Positions 1-7,352 of a stretch of DNA of 36,782 bases are shown in pieces; position 1 is the stretch's first letter; each line of letters opens with the position of its first letter. The notes under the pieces are model-generated. The model was not told where the DNA came from. It saw only the letters and a program-made list of their open reading frames with translations, and searched no databases. Source of the stretch: Phycisphaerales bacterium (lineage in GTDB: Bacteria > Planctomycetota > Phycisphaerae > Phycisphaerales > SM1A02); contig JABDLI010000341.1 in NCBI GenBank assembly GCA_013003065.1, positions 1 through 36,782 on the forward strand, written 5' to 3'. The translations under genes were made by a program, and so were the position numbers.

Positions 1-330
1 GCCGCCGGCTGGTGCAAGGCGTGGGCGATCACCAAGATCGTCTTCGTCGTCGCGAACAGCAGCGTCGGTTACCTCGTGAACCGCGCGCAGTTCGAAGCGA
101 TGATGGACGATCCGGGAATGGCCAGCATGGGGTCGGGGTTCTTCAGCGCGATCGGCATCGTCGGGGTCGTCTTCGGTCTGCTGTGGGGCTGGGCGTTGCC
201 GGTCTTCCTGCTCATCTGGTTCGGGCGGCCGAAGGTCAAGCAGGAGATGGCCACCTGGGCGGGCGGCGGCGTGCCGGCGTTGCCCGCCGAGCCCGCAACC
301 TGGCCGCCGGAACCACCGGTCGCATCATGA
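1..330 (+). CDS. C-terminal part of a small membrane protein, 5' truncated by the window edge
   Basis: Frame 1 is open from base 1 (AAGWCKAWAITKIVFVVANSSVGYLVNRAQFEAMM...) through a hydrophobic segment FSAIGIVGVVFGLLWGWALPVFLLIWFG to TGA at 330. It overlaps the tyrS ATG by 4 nt (ATGA). Confidence 0.6.
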   Translation, partial: AAGWCKAWAITKIVFVVANSSVGYLVNRAQFEAMMDDPGMASMGSGFFSAIGIVGVVFGLLWGWALPVFLLIWFGRPKVKQEMATWAGGGVPALPAEPATWPPEPPVAS

Positions 331-1628
331 GCGGTGGGTTTCTCGACGAGCTGAGTTGGCGTGGGCAGCTCCACCAGGCGAGCGCAGACGCCGCGCTCGT
401 CGAGCATCTGTCCGCGCCGCCCCGCGTCGGTTACTGCGGCTTTGATCCGTCGGCCGAGAGCCTGACGATCGGGAACTTCATCCCCATCAAGGTGCTCATG
501 CACTGGCAGCGGTGCGGACACCGACCGGTGGTGCTCATGGGCGGCGGCACCGGGCTCATCGGTGACCCGTCCGGGAAGGACCAGGAGCGTCAGCTCCTGT
601 CGCGTGAGCAGGTCGAGGCGAACGTCGCCGGCCAACGCCGCATCTTCGAGCGACTGCTCGACTTCGACGCGACGCGGCCCGACGGCGCCGTCATGGTCAA
701 CAACCTCGATTGGCTCGGCGAGCTCGGGTACATCCAGGTGCTGCGTGACGTCGGCAAGCATTTCTCGATCAACGCGATGCTGCAACGCGACTCCGTCCGG
801 ACCCGGCTGGAGAACCGCGAGCAGGGCATCAGCTACACCGAGTTCAGCTACATGATCCTGCAGGCGTACGACTTCCTGCACCTTCACCGCACGATGGACT
901 GCACCGTGCAGCTCGCCGGCTCGGATCAGTACGGCAACATCCTTTCCGGCATCGATCTCATCCGCCGCGAAGCGGGAAGCGGCGGCGAGCATCCGGCCTT
1001 CGGCATCACGGCCCCCCTCGTCACGCACGCCGACGGCCGGAAGATCGGCAAGACCGAGCGTGGCGCCGTGTGGCTGACGGCCGATCGCACGAGCCCCTAC
1101 GCGTTCTATCAGTATTGGATCAACGTCGACGACGCCGAGGTCGATCAGTTTCTGCGCTGGTTCACGCTGCTCGAACGCGAGGCGATCGAGGAGACGATCA
1201 CGCGGCACGTCGCCGCCCCCCACGAACGGTGCGGGCAGCGTCGGCTCGCCGAGGAGATGACCCGGCTCATCCACGGCAACGACGAGCTGCAACGCGCCGA
1301 ACGCGCGACGACCGCACTGTTCGGCGGCGGCGACGTCCGTGAGCTCGACGCCGGTCTCCTGGATCAGGTCGTCCCCGAGCTGCCGGCCTCCGACCACGCC
1401 GTCGGCGACCTGTCCGGCGCCGGGGTCGCGCTCGTGGAGCTGCTGCCCCGCACGTCGCTCGCGCAGTCGAAACGCGAGGCGCGGGAATTCCTCGGCAACA
1501 ATGCGGTCAGCGTCAACGGGGAGCGGGCGGAACCCGACCGCACGCTGACCAGCGCCGATCTTCTCCCGGGCCGCACGATCCTCCTGCGTCGCGGCAAACG
1601 GAAGTGGCACGCGACGCGGTGGGCGTGA
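327..1628 (+). CDS. tyrS: Tyrosyl-tRNA synthetase
   Basis: MSGGFLDELSWRG...GFDPSAESLTIGNFIPI...GGGTGLIGDPSGKDQER...AGSDQYGNI...KIGKTERGAVWL, with a C-terminal S4-like domain (REFLGNNAVSVNGERAEPDRTLTSADLLPGRTILLRRGKRKW). Start ATG at 327 inside a longer ORF. Confidence 0.95.
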   Translation: MSGGFLDELSWRGQLHQASADAALVEHLSAPPRVGYCGFDPSAESLTIGNFIPIKVLMHWQRCGHRPVVLMGGGTGLIGDPSGKDQERQLLSREQVEANVAGQRRIFERLLDFDATRPDGAVMVNNLDWLGELGYIQVLRDVGKHFSINAMLQRDSVRTRLENREQGISYTEFSYMILQAYDFLHLHRTMDCTVQLAGSDQYGNILSGIDLIRREAGSGGEHPAFGITAPLVTHADGRKIGKTERGAVWLTADRTSPYAFYQYWINVDDAEVDQFLRWFTLLEREAIEETITRHVAAPHERCGQRRLAEEMTRLIHGNDELQRAERATTALFGGGDVRELDAGLLDQVVPELPASDHAVGDLSGAGVALVELLPRTSLAQSKREAREFLGNNAVSVNGERAEPDRTLTSADLLPGRTILLRRGKRKWHATRWA

Positions 1629-1629
1629 G

Positions 1630-2634
1630 TTACTCCGGCGCGACCTCTTCGAGAATCGTCAGGCCGATCATCGGCGGTTGGGTGGACGTCCCGACCCGGG
1701 CGTCGACGATCGTCAGCGTGCCGTCCGGCAACAACGCGACGAACGCGGACACCGGCTTGCGTTCGATCCGCGCTTCCTTCTCGCTCGACTTCAGATGCAC
1801 GAGCGCGAGCACCTTCACCTCGCCGCTCTCGATGCGACGACCGAGGTCCTCGGTGACCCGCACGGTGACGTCGCGCAGCAGCTCGGGGTCCACCTGAATG
1901 CGGGCTTCATCTTCGGGCGAGCCGGCGATCTGCACCCGCACCGGCACCGGAGGCACGACCTCGCGGATGCGGGATCCGATGGTGAACGACACGCGTCCCT
2001 CGGGCGGTGTCACGGTCACCGTTGCGATCCCGCGGAGCGAGGCCGGCAGTTCGATCGGCACCCCGGTCAGCGTGTGCTGGATGCCCGGCGCACGGCCGGC
2101 CAGGTCGGCGCGTTCCACGATGGCCCTCGCCGTGAGCTCGACGCCGGGCTCGAGCAGCCGGCGTGGCGCGCGGATGGTCACGGTCGATGGTTCGACGGTC
2201 ATTGCCCCGACGAGCTCGACGCCGGGCACCTCACCCGGGACCACGCGCACCGGCACCTCGACGAACTGATCGACGTCGAGCGAGACCGTTTGCGGGTCGG
2301 TGGTGACGACCGCGATACCGGCCTCGGCGATCGCCGGATGTTCACGCACCATGGCCACGAGATTGACCGGTTGCGATCCCGTGCGGGGGGGGAGGGCGAA
2401 CGTCAGCCGCTTCACGGTCTGTTCGGCGTTCTGGATCGCACGTTGCGATCCTTCGACCGTCACCCGCGTCGTCACCACGTTGGCGGGTTCGATGAGCCAA
2501 TCGTCGGTGCCGGTGACCTCGAAGGTGCACTGCACCGGAAACGTGCGGTCGACACGCGTCTCGCCCGCCGCCCACCACCAGACGACGACCGCCACGACCG
2601 TCGTCATCACGTAGGTCCAGATATCGCCAATCAT
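1630..2634 (-). CDS. YbbR-like (CdaR-type) domain protein
   Basis: N-terminal TM segment (MIGDIWTYVMTTVVAVVVWWWAAGE) then YbbR-like repeats. Directly downstream of cdaA in the same orientation. Confidence 0.75.
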   Translation of the reverse strand: MIGDIWTYVMTTVVAVVVWWWAAGETRVDRTFPVQCTFEVTGTDDWLIEPANVVTTRVTVEGSQRAIQNAEQTVKRLTFALPPRTGSQPVNLVAMVREHPAIAEAGIAVVTTDPQTVSLDVDQFVEVPVRVVPGEVPGVELVGAMTVEPSTVTIRAPRRLLEPGVELTARAIVERADLAGRAPGIQHTLTGVPIELPASLRGIATVTVTPPEGRVSFTIGSRIREVVPPVPVRVQIAGSPEDEARIQVDPELLRDVTVRVTEDLGRRIESGEVKVLALVHLKSSEKEARIERKPVSAFVALLPDGTLTIVDARVGTSTQPPMIGLTILEEVAPE

Positions 2635-2638
2635 CGCA

Positions 2639-3487
2639 CTAGGCCGCCTGCTTCTCATCGGGGTCGCGGTCGGACGTCAACGGATCCAGGCCCTGGTTTG
2701 GCGTGAGCGCATCGAGTCGCCGCGCGAGGACCGAACGAAACTGATCACGACCGATGGCGTGCTCGATCACGCCGCGTTCGGCAATGCTGATCGCACCCGT
2801 CTCTTCGCTGACGATGATGACCAGGCAATCGCTCTCCTGGGACAAACCCGCCGCCGCCCGGTGTCGTGACCCGTACTCCAGCGGCAGCACGCCCTCCTCG
2901 ACGAGCGGGAACTGCACGCTCGCGGCGAGGATGCGATCACCCCGGATCACGACGCCGAGATCATGGAGCGGGCTGTTCGGCCAGAAGATCGACTCGAGCA
3001 GACGCGCGTCCACCTTGGCGTCGAGCCGAGCCCCGGTCTCGATGAGCCCTCCCAGCTCCGTGCTGCGTTCGAGCGCGATCAGCGCGCCGAACTGACTCTT
3101 GCTCAGAAACAGCACCGCCTCGTTGACTGCGTCGATGACCGAGTCGACCTGCTCTCGACCGGGCCGGAAGCTCCACGCGCGTCCGAGCCGGCTCATCGCC
3201 TGCCGCAGCTCGGGTTGGAAGACCACGATCAGCAGGACGGCGAGCAGCCCGAGGAAACGGTCATAGATGAAGTTGAGCCGGAGAAAGGCGTCGCTGCTCT
3301 GGCCGAGCATCCGGATGCTCAGCGTGGCGATGACGACGAGCACGACGACGCCACGGATGACACCGGCCCCGCGGGTGCCACGCAGGAAGCGAAACACGAA
3401 GTAGACGCACAGCCAAATGACGGCGATCTCGATGGCGGCCTGCCACGGAACCGTGCCCGGAAAAAGCTGTTGCCAGAGTCTCGCCAT
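2639..3487 (-). CDS. cdaA: Diadenylate cyclase CdaA-type (DisA_N domain)
   Basis: N-terminal TM helices, FQPELRQAMSRLGR, NSPLHDLGVVIRGDRILAA, EYGSRHRAAAGLSQESDCLVIIVSEETGAISIA (RHR motif). Paired with the YbbR gene. Confidence 0.85.
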   Translation of the reverse strand: MARLWQQLFPGTVPWQAAIEIAVIWLCVYFVFRFLRGTRGAGVIRGVVVLVVIATLSIRMLGQSSDAFLRLNFIYDRFLGLLAVLLIVVFQPELRQAMSRLGRAWSFRPGREQVDSVIDAVNEAVLFLSKSQFGALIALERSTELGGLIETGARLDAKVDARLLESIFWPNSPLHDLGVVIRGDRILAASVQFPLVEEGVLPLEYGSRHRAAAGLSQESDCLVIIVSEETGAISIAERGVIEHAIGRDQFRSVLARRLDALTPNQGLDPLTSDRDPDEKQAA

Positions 3488-3583
3488 CGTGCCGGAGCGG
3501 GGTCCTCCAGCAGCAGTATACGCTGCACGCCTGCACGCGTGTCCTCCCGGCGCGAGAGTCGTTTCCGCGGTAGGATCATGCCC

Positions 3584-4117
3584 ATGTCACGATTCGGGAC
3601 GCACTATCAGGTCTCGCGGCTGACCGGCGTGTGTGCGGAGACCGGCGAGAAGCTCGAGCCCGGTTCGCTCTGCGTGGCGACGCTCTGTGATCGCGCCGAG
3701 GACGAGGGCTTCGATCGCAAGGACTATTCGATGACGGCCTGGGAGCAGGGCGCACGCCCCGAGCGGCTGTTCAGCTTCTGGCGGACGGAGGTTGCGGCTC
3801 CCGAGGCGCGGAGAAAGCTGCTCGTCGACGACGAGGTGTTGATGGACCTCTTCACCCGCCTCGCCGACGACGATCGCCCGCAGCGCGTCGCGTTCCGGTT
3901 CGTCCTCGCCCTCATCCTGATGCGGAAGCGGCTGCTTCGGTTCCTCGGGCGGCGAAGCGATGAAGCCGCGGGCCGGGAGTGGTGGAAGCTCCGCCCGCGT
4001 GGCGCCGCCCCCGAAGATCCCCCGCTGGAGGTTCTCGACCCTCGCTTGAGCGACGAAGATGTCCGGGAGCTCACCGCCCAGCTCGGCGAGGTCCTCCGGG
4101 GAGACATGGAAGGATGA
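3584..4117 (+). CDS. Conserved hypothetical protein
   Basis: MSRFGTHYQVSRLTGVCAETGEKLEPGSLCVATLCDRAEDEGFDRKDYSMTAWE...; start at 3584 or 3578. The stop overlaps the next ATG (ATGA at 4114). Confidence 0.6.
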   Translation: MSRFGTHYQVSRLTGVCAETGEKLEPGSLCVATLCDRAEDEGFDRKDYSMTAWEQGARPERLFSFWRTEVAAPEARRKLLVDDEVLMDLFTRLADDDRPQRVAFRFVLALILMRKRLLRFLGRRSDEAAGREWWKLRPRGAAPEDPPLEVLDPRLSDEDVRELTAQLGEVLRGDMEG

Positions 4118-5004
4118 TCGCCCGTGCGCTGCTCGCGGCCGGATGCATGCTCCTCGCCGGAACGAGCGGGTGCCAGAGCCCGCCCGCGACGACGAGCCCG
4201 CCGGGCCCGGGGCCGGGCCACCCCGACCCGATCGACGAAGCCGCCATTCGAGAGCAGCTCGCGCTCCACAACGCGCGGGTCGCGCAGCTCGGCCGGATCG
4301 CCGCCCCCGGCGTCATCGAGTTTGCCTGGGTCGACGAGGCCGGCGACCGACACTTCGAGCCGCAGGTCAACACGCGTCTGTGGATCGACTTGCCCCGGCG
4401 GAGCGGGCTGCGGCTGGAGAAGCTCGGCGAGGTGCTGTTCTGGCTCGGCTCCGACGACGAGCGGTACTGGCTCTTCGATCTCACCGGTGCCGAATCGACC
4501 CTTTTCGTCCGGTCGCATCACGATGCGATCTCCGCGACCGGCGGCTCGCCGCTCAGGCTCCGCCCGCTGGCGATCATCGACCTGCTCGGGCTCACGCCCG
4601 TGCCGCTCGTCGACGACCTGGTCCTCACCGCGGAACCGTCCGGTTGGCAGGTCACGGCACCAGGCGCCGGCGGCGAGATGCGTCTGTCCTTTGCCGACGG
4701 CTCGGCGTGGCCGCACCGCGTGGAGAGCCTCGACCGCGGTGGCGTCGTCACGATGCACAGCCGGCTCGACCGCCCACGCTCGGTCATCGTGGAGGGCGTC
4801 TCCCGCGCCGCCCTGCCGCGGATGCCAACGCTGATCGACATCGCCGACCCGGCCGGCACGATCACGGTGAAGCTCGCGCTCGACGAACCAAGCCCGCCAC
4901 GCGCCGGCGCGCCCTGGGAACGGTTCTTCGACCTGGAACAGCTTCGGGGGCACCTGCGACCGACGCGGGTGGATGAAGCGGCGAAGACGACGCGGGGGAA
5001 GTGA
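4114..5004 (+). CDS. Putative outer-membrane lipoprotein (LolA-like fold possible)
   Basis: MIARALLAAGCMLLAGTSGC lipobox. Beta-rich sequence with FAWVDEAGDRHFEPQVNTRLWIDLP, translationally coupled to the upstream gene. Confidence 0.6.
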   Translation: MIARALLAAGCMLLAGTSGCQSPPATTSPPGPGPGHPDPIDEAAIREQLALHNARVAQLGRIAAPGVIEFAWVDEAGDRHFEPQVNTRLWIDLPRRSGLRLEKLGEVLFWLGSDDERYWLFDLTGAESTLFVRSHHDAISATGGSPLRLRPLAIIDLLGLTPVPLVDDLVLTAEPSGWQVTAPGAGGEMRLSFADGSAWPHRVESLDRGGVVTMHSRLDRPRSVIVEGVSRAALPRMPTLIDIADPAGTITVKLALDEPSPPRAGAPWERFFDLEQLRGHLRPTRVDEAAKTTRGK

Positions 5005-5090
5005 CACAGACACGCGAAGAAGTCCCGCTTCGCTGTCCGTGGCACCATCCCAAGCGCCCATCGCGCGATCCCACGACCCAACCTGCTCGA

Positions 5091-5480
5091 GGCGGCATGG
5101 ACGCCGCCGGTCCCCACGCAGCCTGCACCCGCCGGAGGCGGTGCGAAAAATAGTCCGAACCCACGCTGAACCATCCAGACGCGAGCCCGCAGGGATGCGG
5201 GCGGTGTATTTGGGCGCTCCGCGGTCCTGTGCTTCGCCGCAGGATGCGGCGGGACACGCTGAGGTCGGTTGAGCGCCGGACGACACAGCGTTCAGTGTGC
5301 GGTGTGGTGAGGCCGAGGGCGGCAGGACGCCGCCCGTGGAAGCACAGGGCGTCCGGAGGTCACCGGCGTGTTTGCGCGGTTGGGGGAGAATTGGATTTGG
5401 AAGGGGAATGGGAATGGGAACGGGAATCGGAATACGAATGGGAAGTGGAATTGGACCCGGAGAGTGGGGACCCGGGGAAT
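5091..5480 (+). ncRNA. Candidate CsrA/RsmA-sequestering RNA: five GGA-loop hairpins followed by a GGA-rich tract
   Basis: Stem-loops GGCGGC[ATGGAC]GCCGCC (5091-5108), GCACCCGCC[GGA]GGCGGTGC (5125-5144), GCCCGC[AGGGAT]GCGGGC (5185-5202), CGCCGC[AGGAT]GCGGCG (5235-5251), GGGCGGC[AGGAC]GCCGCCC (5317-5335); then repeated GGA in 5384-5480. No U-tract terminator was seen. Confidence 0.3.
5395..5452. repeat. Degenerate hexanucleotide tract (GGGAAT-like units)
   Basis: tttggaaggggaatgggaatgggaacgggaatcggaatacgaatgggaagtggaattgg shows a clear 6-nt period. Confidence 0.7.
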
Positions 5481-5677
5481 GGTGAATTGAAATTCAGCCG
5501 GGCGCACGGATCCGCCGGTCCCCGCGCCGGGCGACCCGCGAAACGCGATCGCGAACGCAGAGAGCCTCGCGATGCTCGGTCGTCAAGCCGTGCATGCAAC
5601 CGGCAGGCGGTGGCATGCCCTCCGCACTCACAGAGGAGCCCATGCTGCCTCGCCCGCGGCGAGCCGGAGTCAACGAC

Positions 5678-5726
5678 TCCATCGCGATGGACGCTGACGG
5701 CACGGACGCTTCGCTGTCCGTGGCAC
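5678..5726. repeat. REP-like dispersed repeat, copy 1
   Basis: TCCATCGCGATGGACGCTGACGGCACGGACGCTTCGCTGTCCGTGGCAC; reverse complement nearly identical to 25177-25224. Contains hairpin CACGGAC-N8-GTCCGTG. Confidence 0.75.
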
Positions 5727-5771
5727 ACGAACACGGACGCGGAGGCTCCGGCGTCCAGTATCATCGCACCA

Positions 5772-7229
5772 ATGCCCGCCCTGCTCCTCTTCTCCCTGCT
5801 CCTCCTCACCCTCACCGCCCCCGCGACGGCCGCCGATCGCCTGCTTGCCGTGGCGAGCGATGAGCACGCGTGGGTCGTCGTGGCCGACAAGGCGGGCATC
5901 ATGCACGTGCTGCATCACCCGCGTGCCGCCGCTGCGCCGCACGTCAACGATCTGCGCACGCTTCCGCGGCGTCCCGAGGCGATCGCGGCGTGGGGGCAAG
6001 AGCTTTGGATCGTCTTCGGACCCGCCGATCGACGCACCGACGCGATGCGGGAGGTCTACCGGCTGGAGGTGCGGCTCAATCCGGTCAGCGGACGGTACTA
6101 CGGCGCGCCGGCCGATCGGCTGGCGTTCGCCCCGCCGTTGCCCGGACCCGTGCTCGCCATGTGCGGCGCGCACGATGGACCCGTCGCCCTCACCCGCGCG
6201 GCCGAGGGGTTGCGGTTGTGGCAGCTCGGCCCGGATGGGTGGCGCTCGATCGATCTGCCGCCGGCGGTCGCCGCGCGGCGAGAGAACAACTGGCGGATCG
6301 TGGCCGCGGGAGCAGCGGGCCGCCGGATCCGTCTGCTGCGATCGCAGGGCGGGCGGCAGTGGGAGCGTCAGTCGGGGGTTTGGCTCGATCGGCCGGGGCC
6401 CGAGCGGCCGGTCCGCGGTCTTGGCCGCGTCGAGGGAAGGGTGCTGGCGACGCTCCAGGCGGGCCCCGCGATCGAGATCGCGTACCTCGCCGGCGATCAG
6501 GTGCTGCCGCTGGCGACCATGCCGGAGCCGGCGTCAGCGTGGGCCGTCGTCGGACTTGCCGACGGGCCGCGTCTGATCTTCGGCCCCGATACCGAATCCC
6601 TCGCGATCCAACGCGTCGATCCGGTGGTGGGCACGCCCACGCCGGCGGCCGACCTCCGGCCGACACCGATCGACGCCATGACGGTCATGCGGCTGCCCGT
6701 CCTCATGGCAATCGCGTTGTTCGCGGTCGCCATGGTGGCGGTGCTTCGTCCGGCGGGGCGAGCTCCGCTGCCGCTGCCGGCGGAGACCGCTCTCGCGCCG
6801 CCCGTCCTTCGCCTGGCGGCGGTCCTCATCGACATGGCCCCGGCCGCGTTGCTGGTCCTGTTCGTCACGGGGGGGCGGCCGCCCGATCTGCTGGGCCTGC
6901 CGCTGATGACGCGAACGTTCGACGAATCGGTGCCGTACATCGCGACGGCAGGTCTGACGATCGTCCACGCCGGCGCCGGGGAGCTCTTCGCCGGTCGCAC
7001 GCTCGGGAAGCTGGTGCTGGGTCTCCGCGTGATCCACGTCGGCGGGGGGCGTCCGCCGTCGTCGCTGATCGTGCTTCGGAACGCGATGAAGCTGGTGGTC
7101 GTCCTGGTGCCGCCGCTGGCCGTCGTCGCGCTGACGAACCCCAACTGGCAGGGGCTCGATGATCTGGTGGGACGAACGCTGGTGGTGCGCAAGAGCTGCC
7201 CGACCGACGTCACGCCCGGCGACCGATAA
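5772..7229 (+). CDS. Membrane protein with signal peptide and C-terminal RDD domain
   Basis: MPALLLFSLLLLTLTAPATAADRLLAV...; C-terminal APPVLRLAAVLIDMAPAALLVLF...FAGRTLGKLVLGLRVIHV...RNAMKLVVV...DDLVGRTLVVRK. Confidence 0.75.
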   Translation: MPALLLFSLLLLTLTAPATAADRLLAVASDEHAWVVVADKAGIMHVLHHPRAAAAPHVNDLRTLPRRPEAIAAWGQELWIVFGPADRRTDAMREVYRLEVRLNPVSGRYYGAPADRLAFAPPLPGPVLAMCGAHDGPVALTRAAEGLRLWQLGPDGWRSIDLPPAVAARRENNWRIVAAGAAGRRIRLLRSQGGRQWERQSGVWLDRPGPERPVRGLGRVEGRVLATLQAGPAIEIAYLAGDQVLPLATMPEPASAWAVVGLADGPRLIFGPDTESLAIQRVDPVVGTPTPAADLRPTPIDAMTVMRLPVLMAIALFAVAMVAVLRPAGRAPLPLPAETALAPPVLRLAAVLIDMAPAALLVLFVTGGRPPDLLGLPLMTRTFDESVPYIATAGLTIVHAGAGELFAGRTLGKLVLGLRVIHVGGGRPPSSLIVLRNAMKLVVVLVPPLAVVALTNPNWQGLDDLVGRTLVVRKSCPTDVTPGDR

Positions 7230-7352
7230 CTCTCGCGTTTCCGGTTCAATCGCGACGCTCCGAATGCTGAAGTTGCGCGTCGACGTCGGCCGATAAACGG
7301 TCCGTCGGTGAATGGACTCACCGGCGGTTGATCGTCACGGAGAGGATCTCGC

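Noticed and set aside
69-1610. 513-aa minus-strand ORF antisense to tyrS
   Set aside because: Shadow ORF from GC-rich codon usage; the + strand frame has unmistakable TyrRS motifs.
5229-5771. N-terminal extension of the RDD ORF through the intergenic region
   Set aside because: The extension translates the hexamer tract and REP-like unit (EGEWEWERESEYEWEVELD, SRWTLTARTLRCPWH); a good signal peptide starts at 5772.
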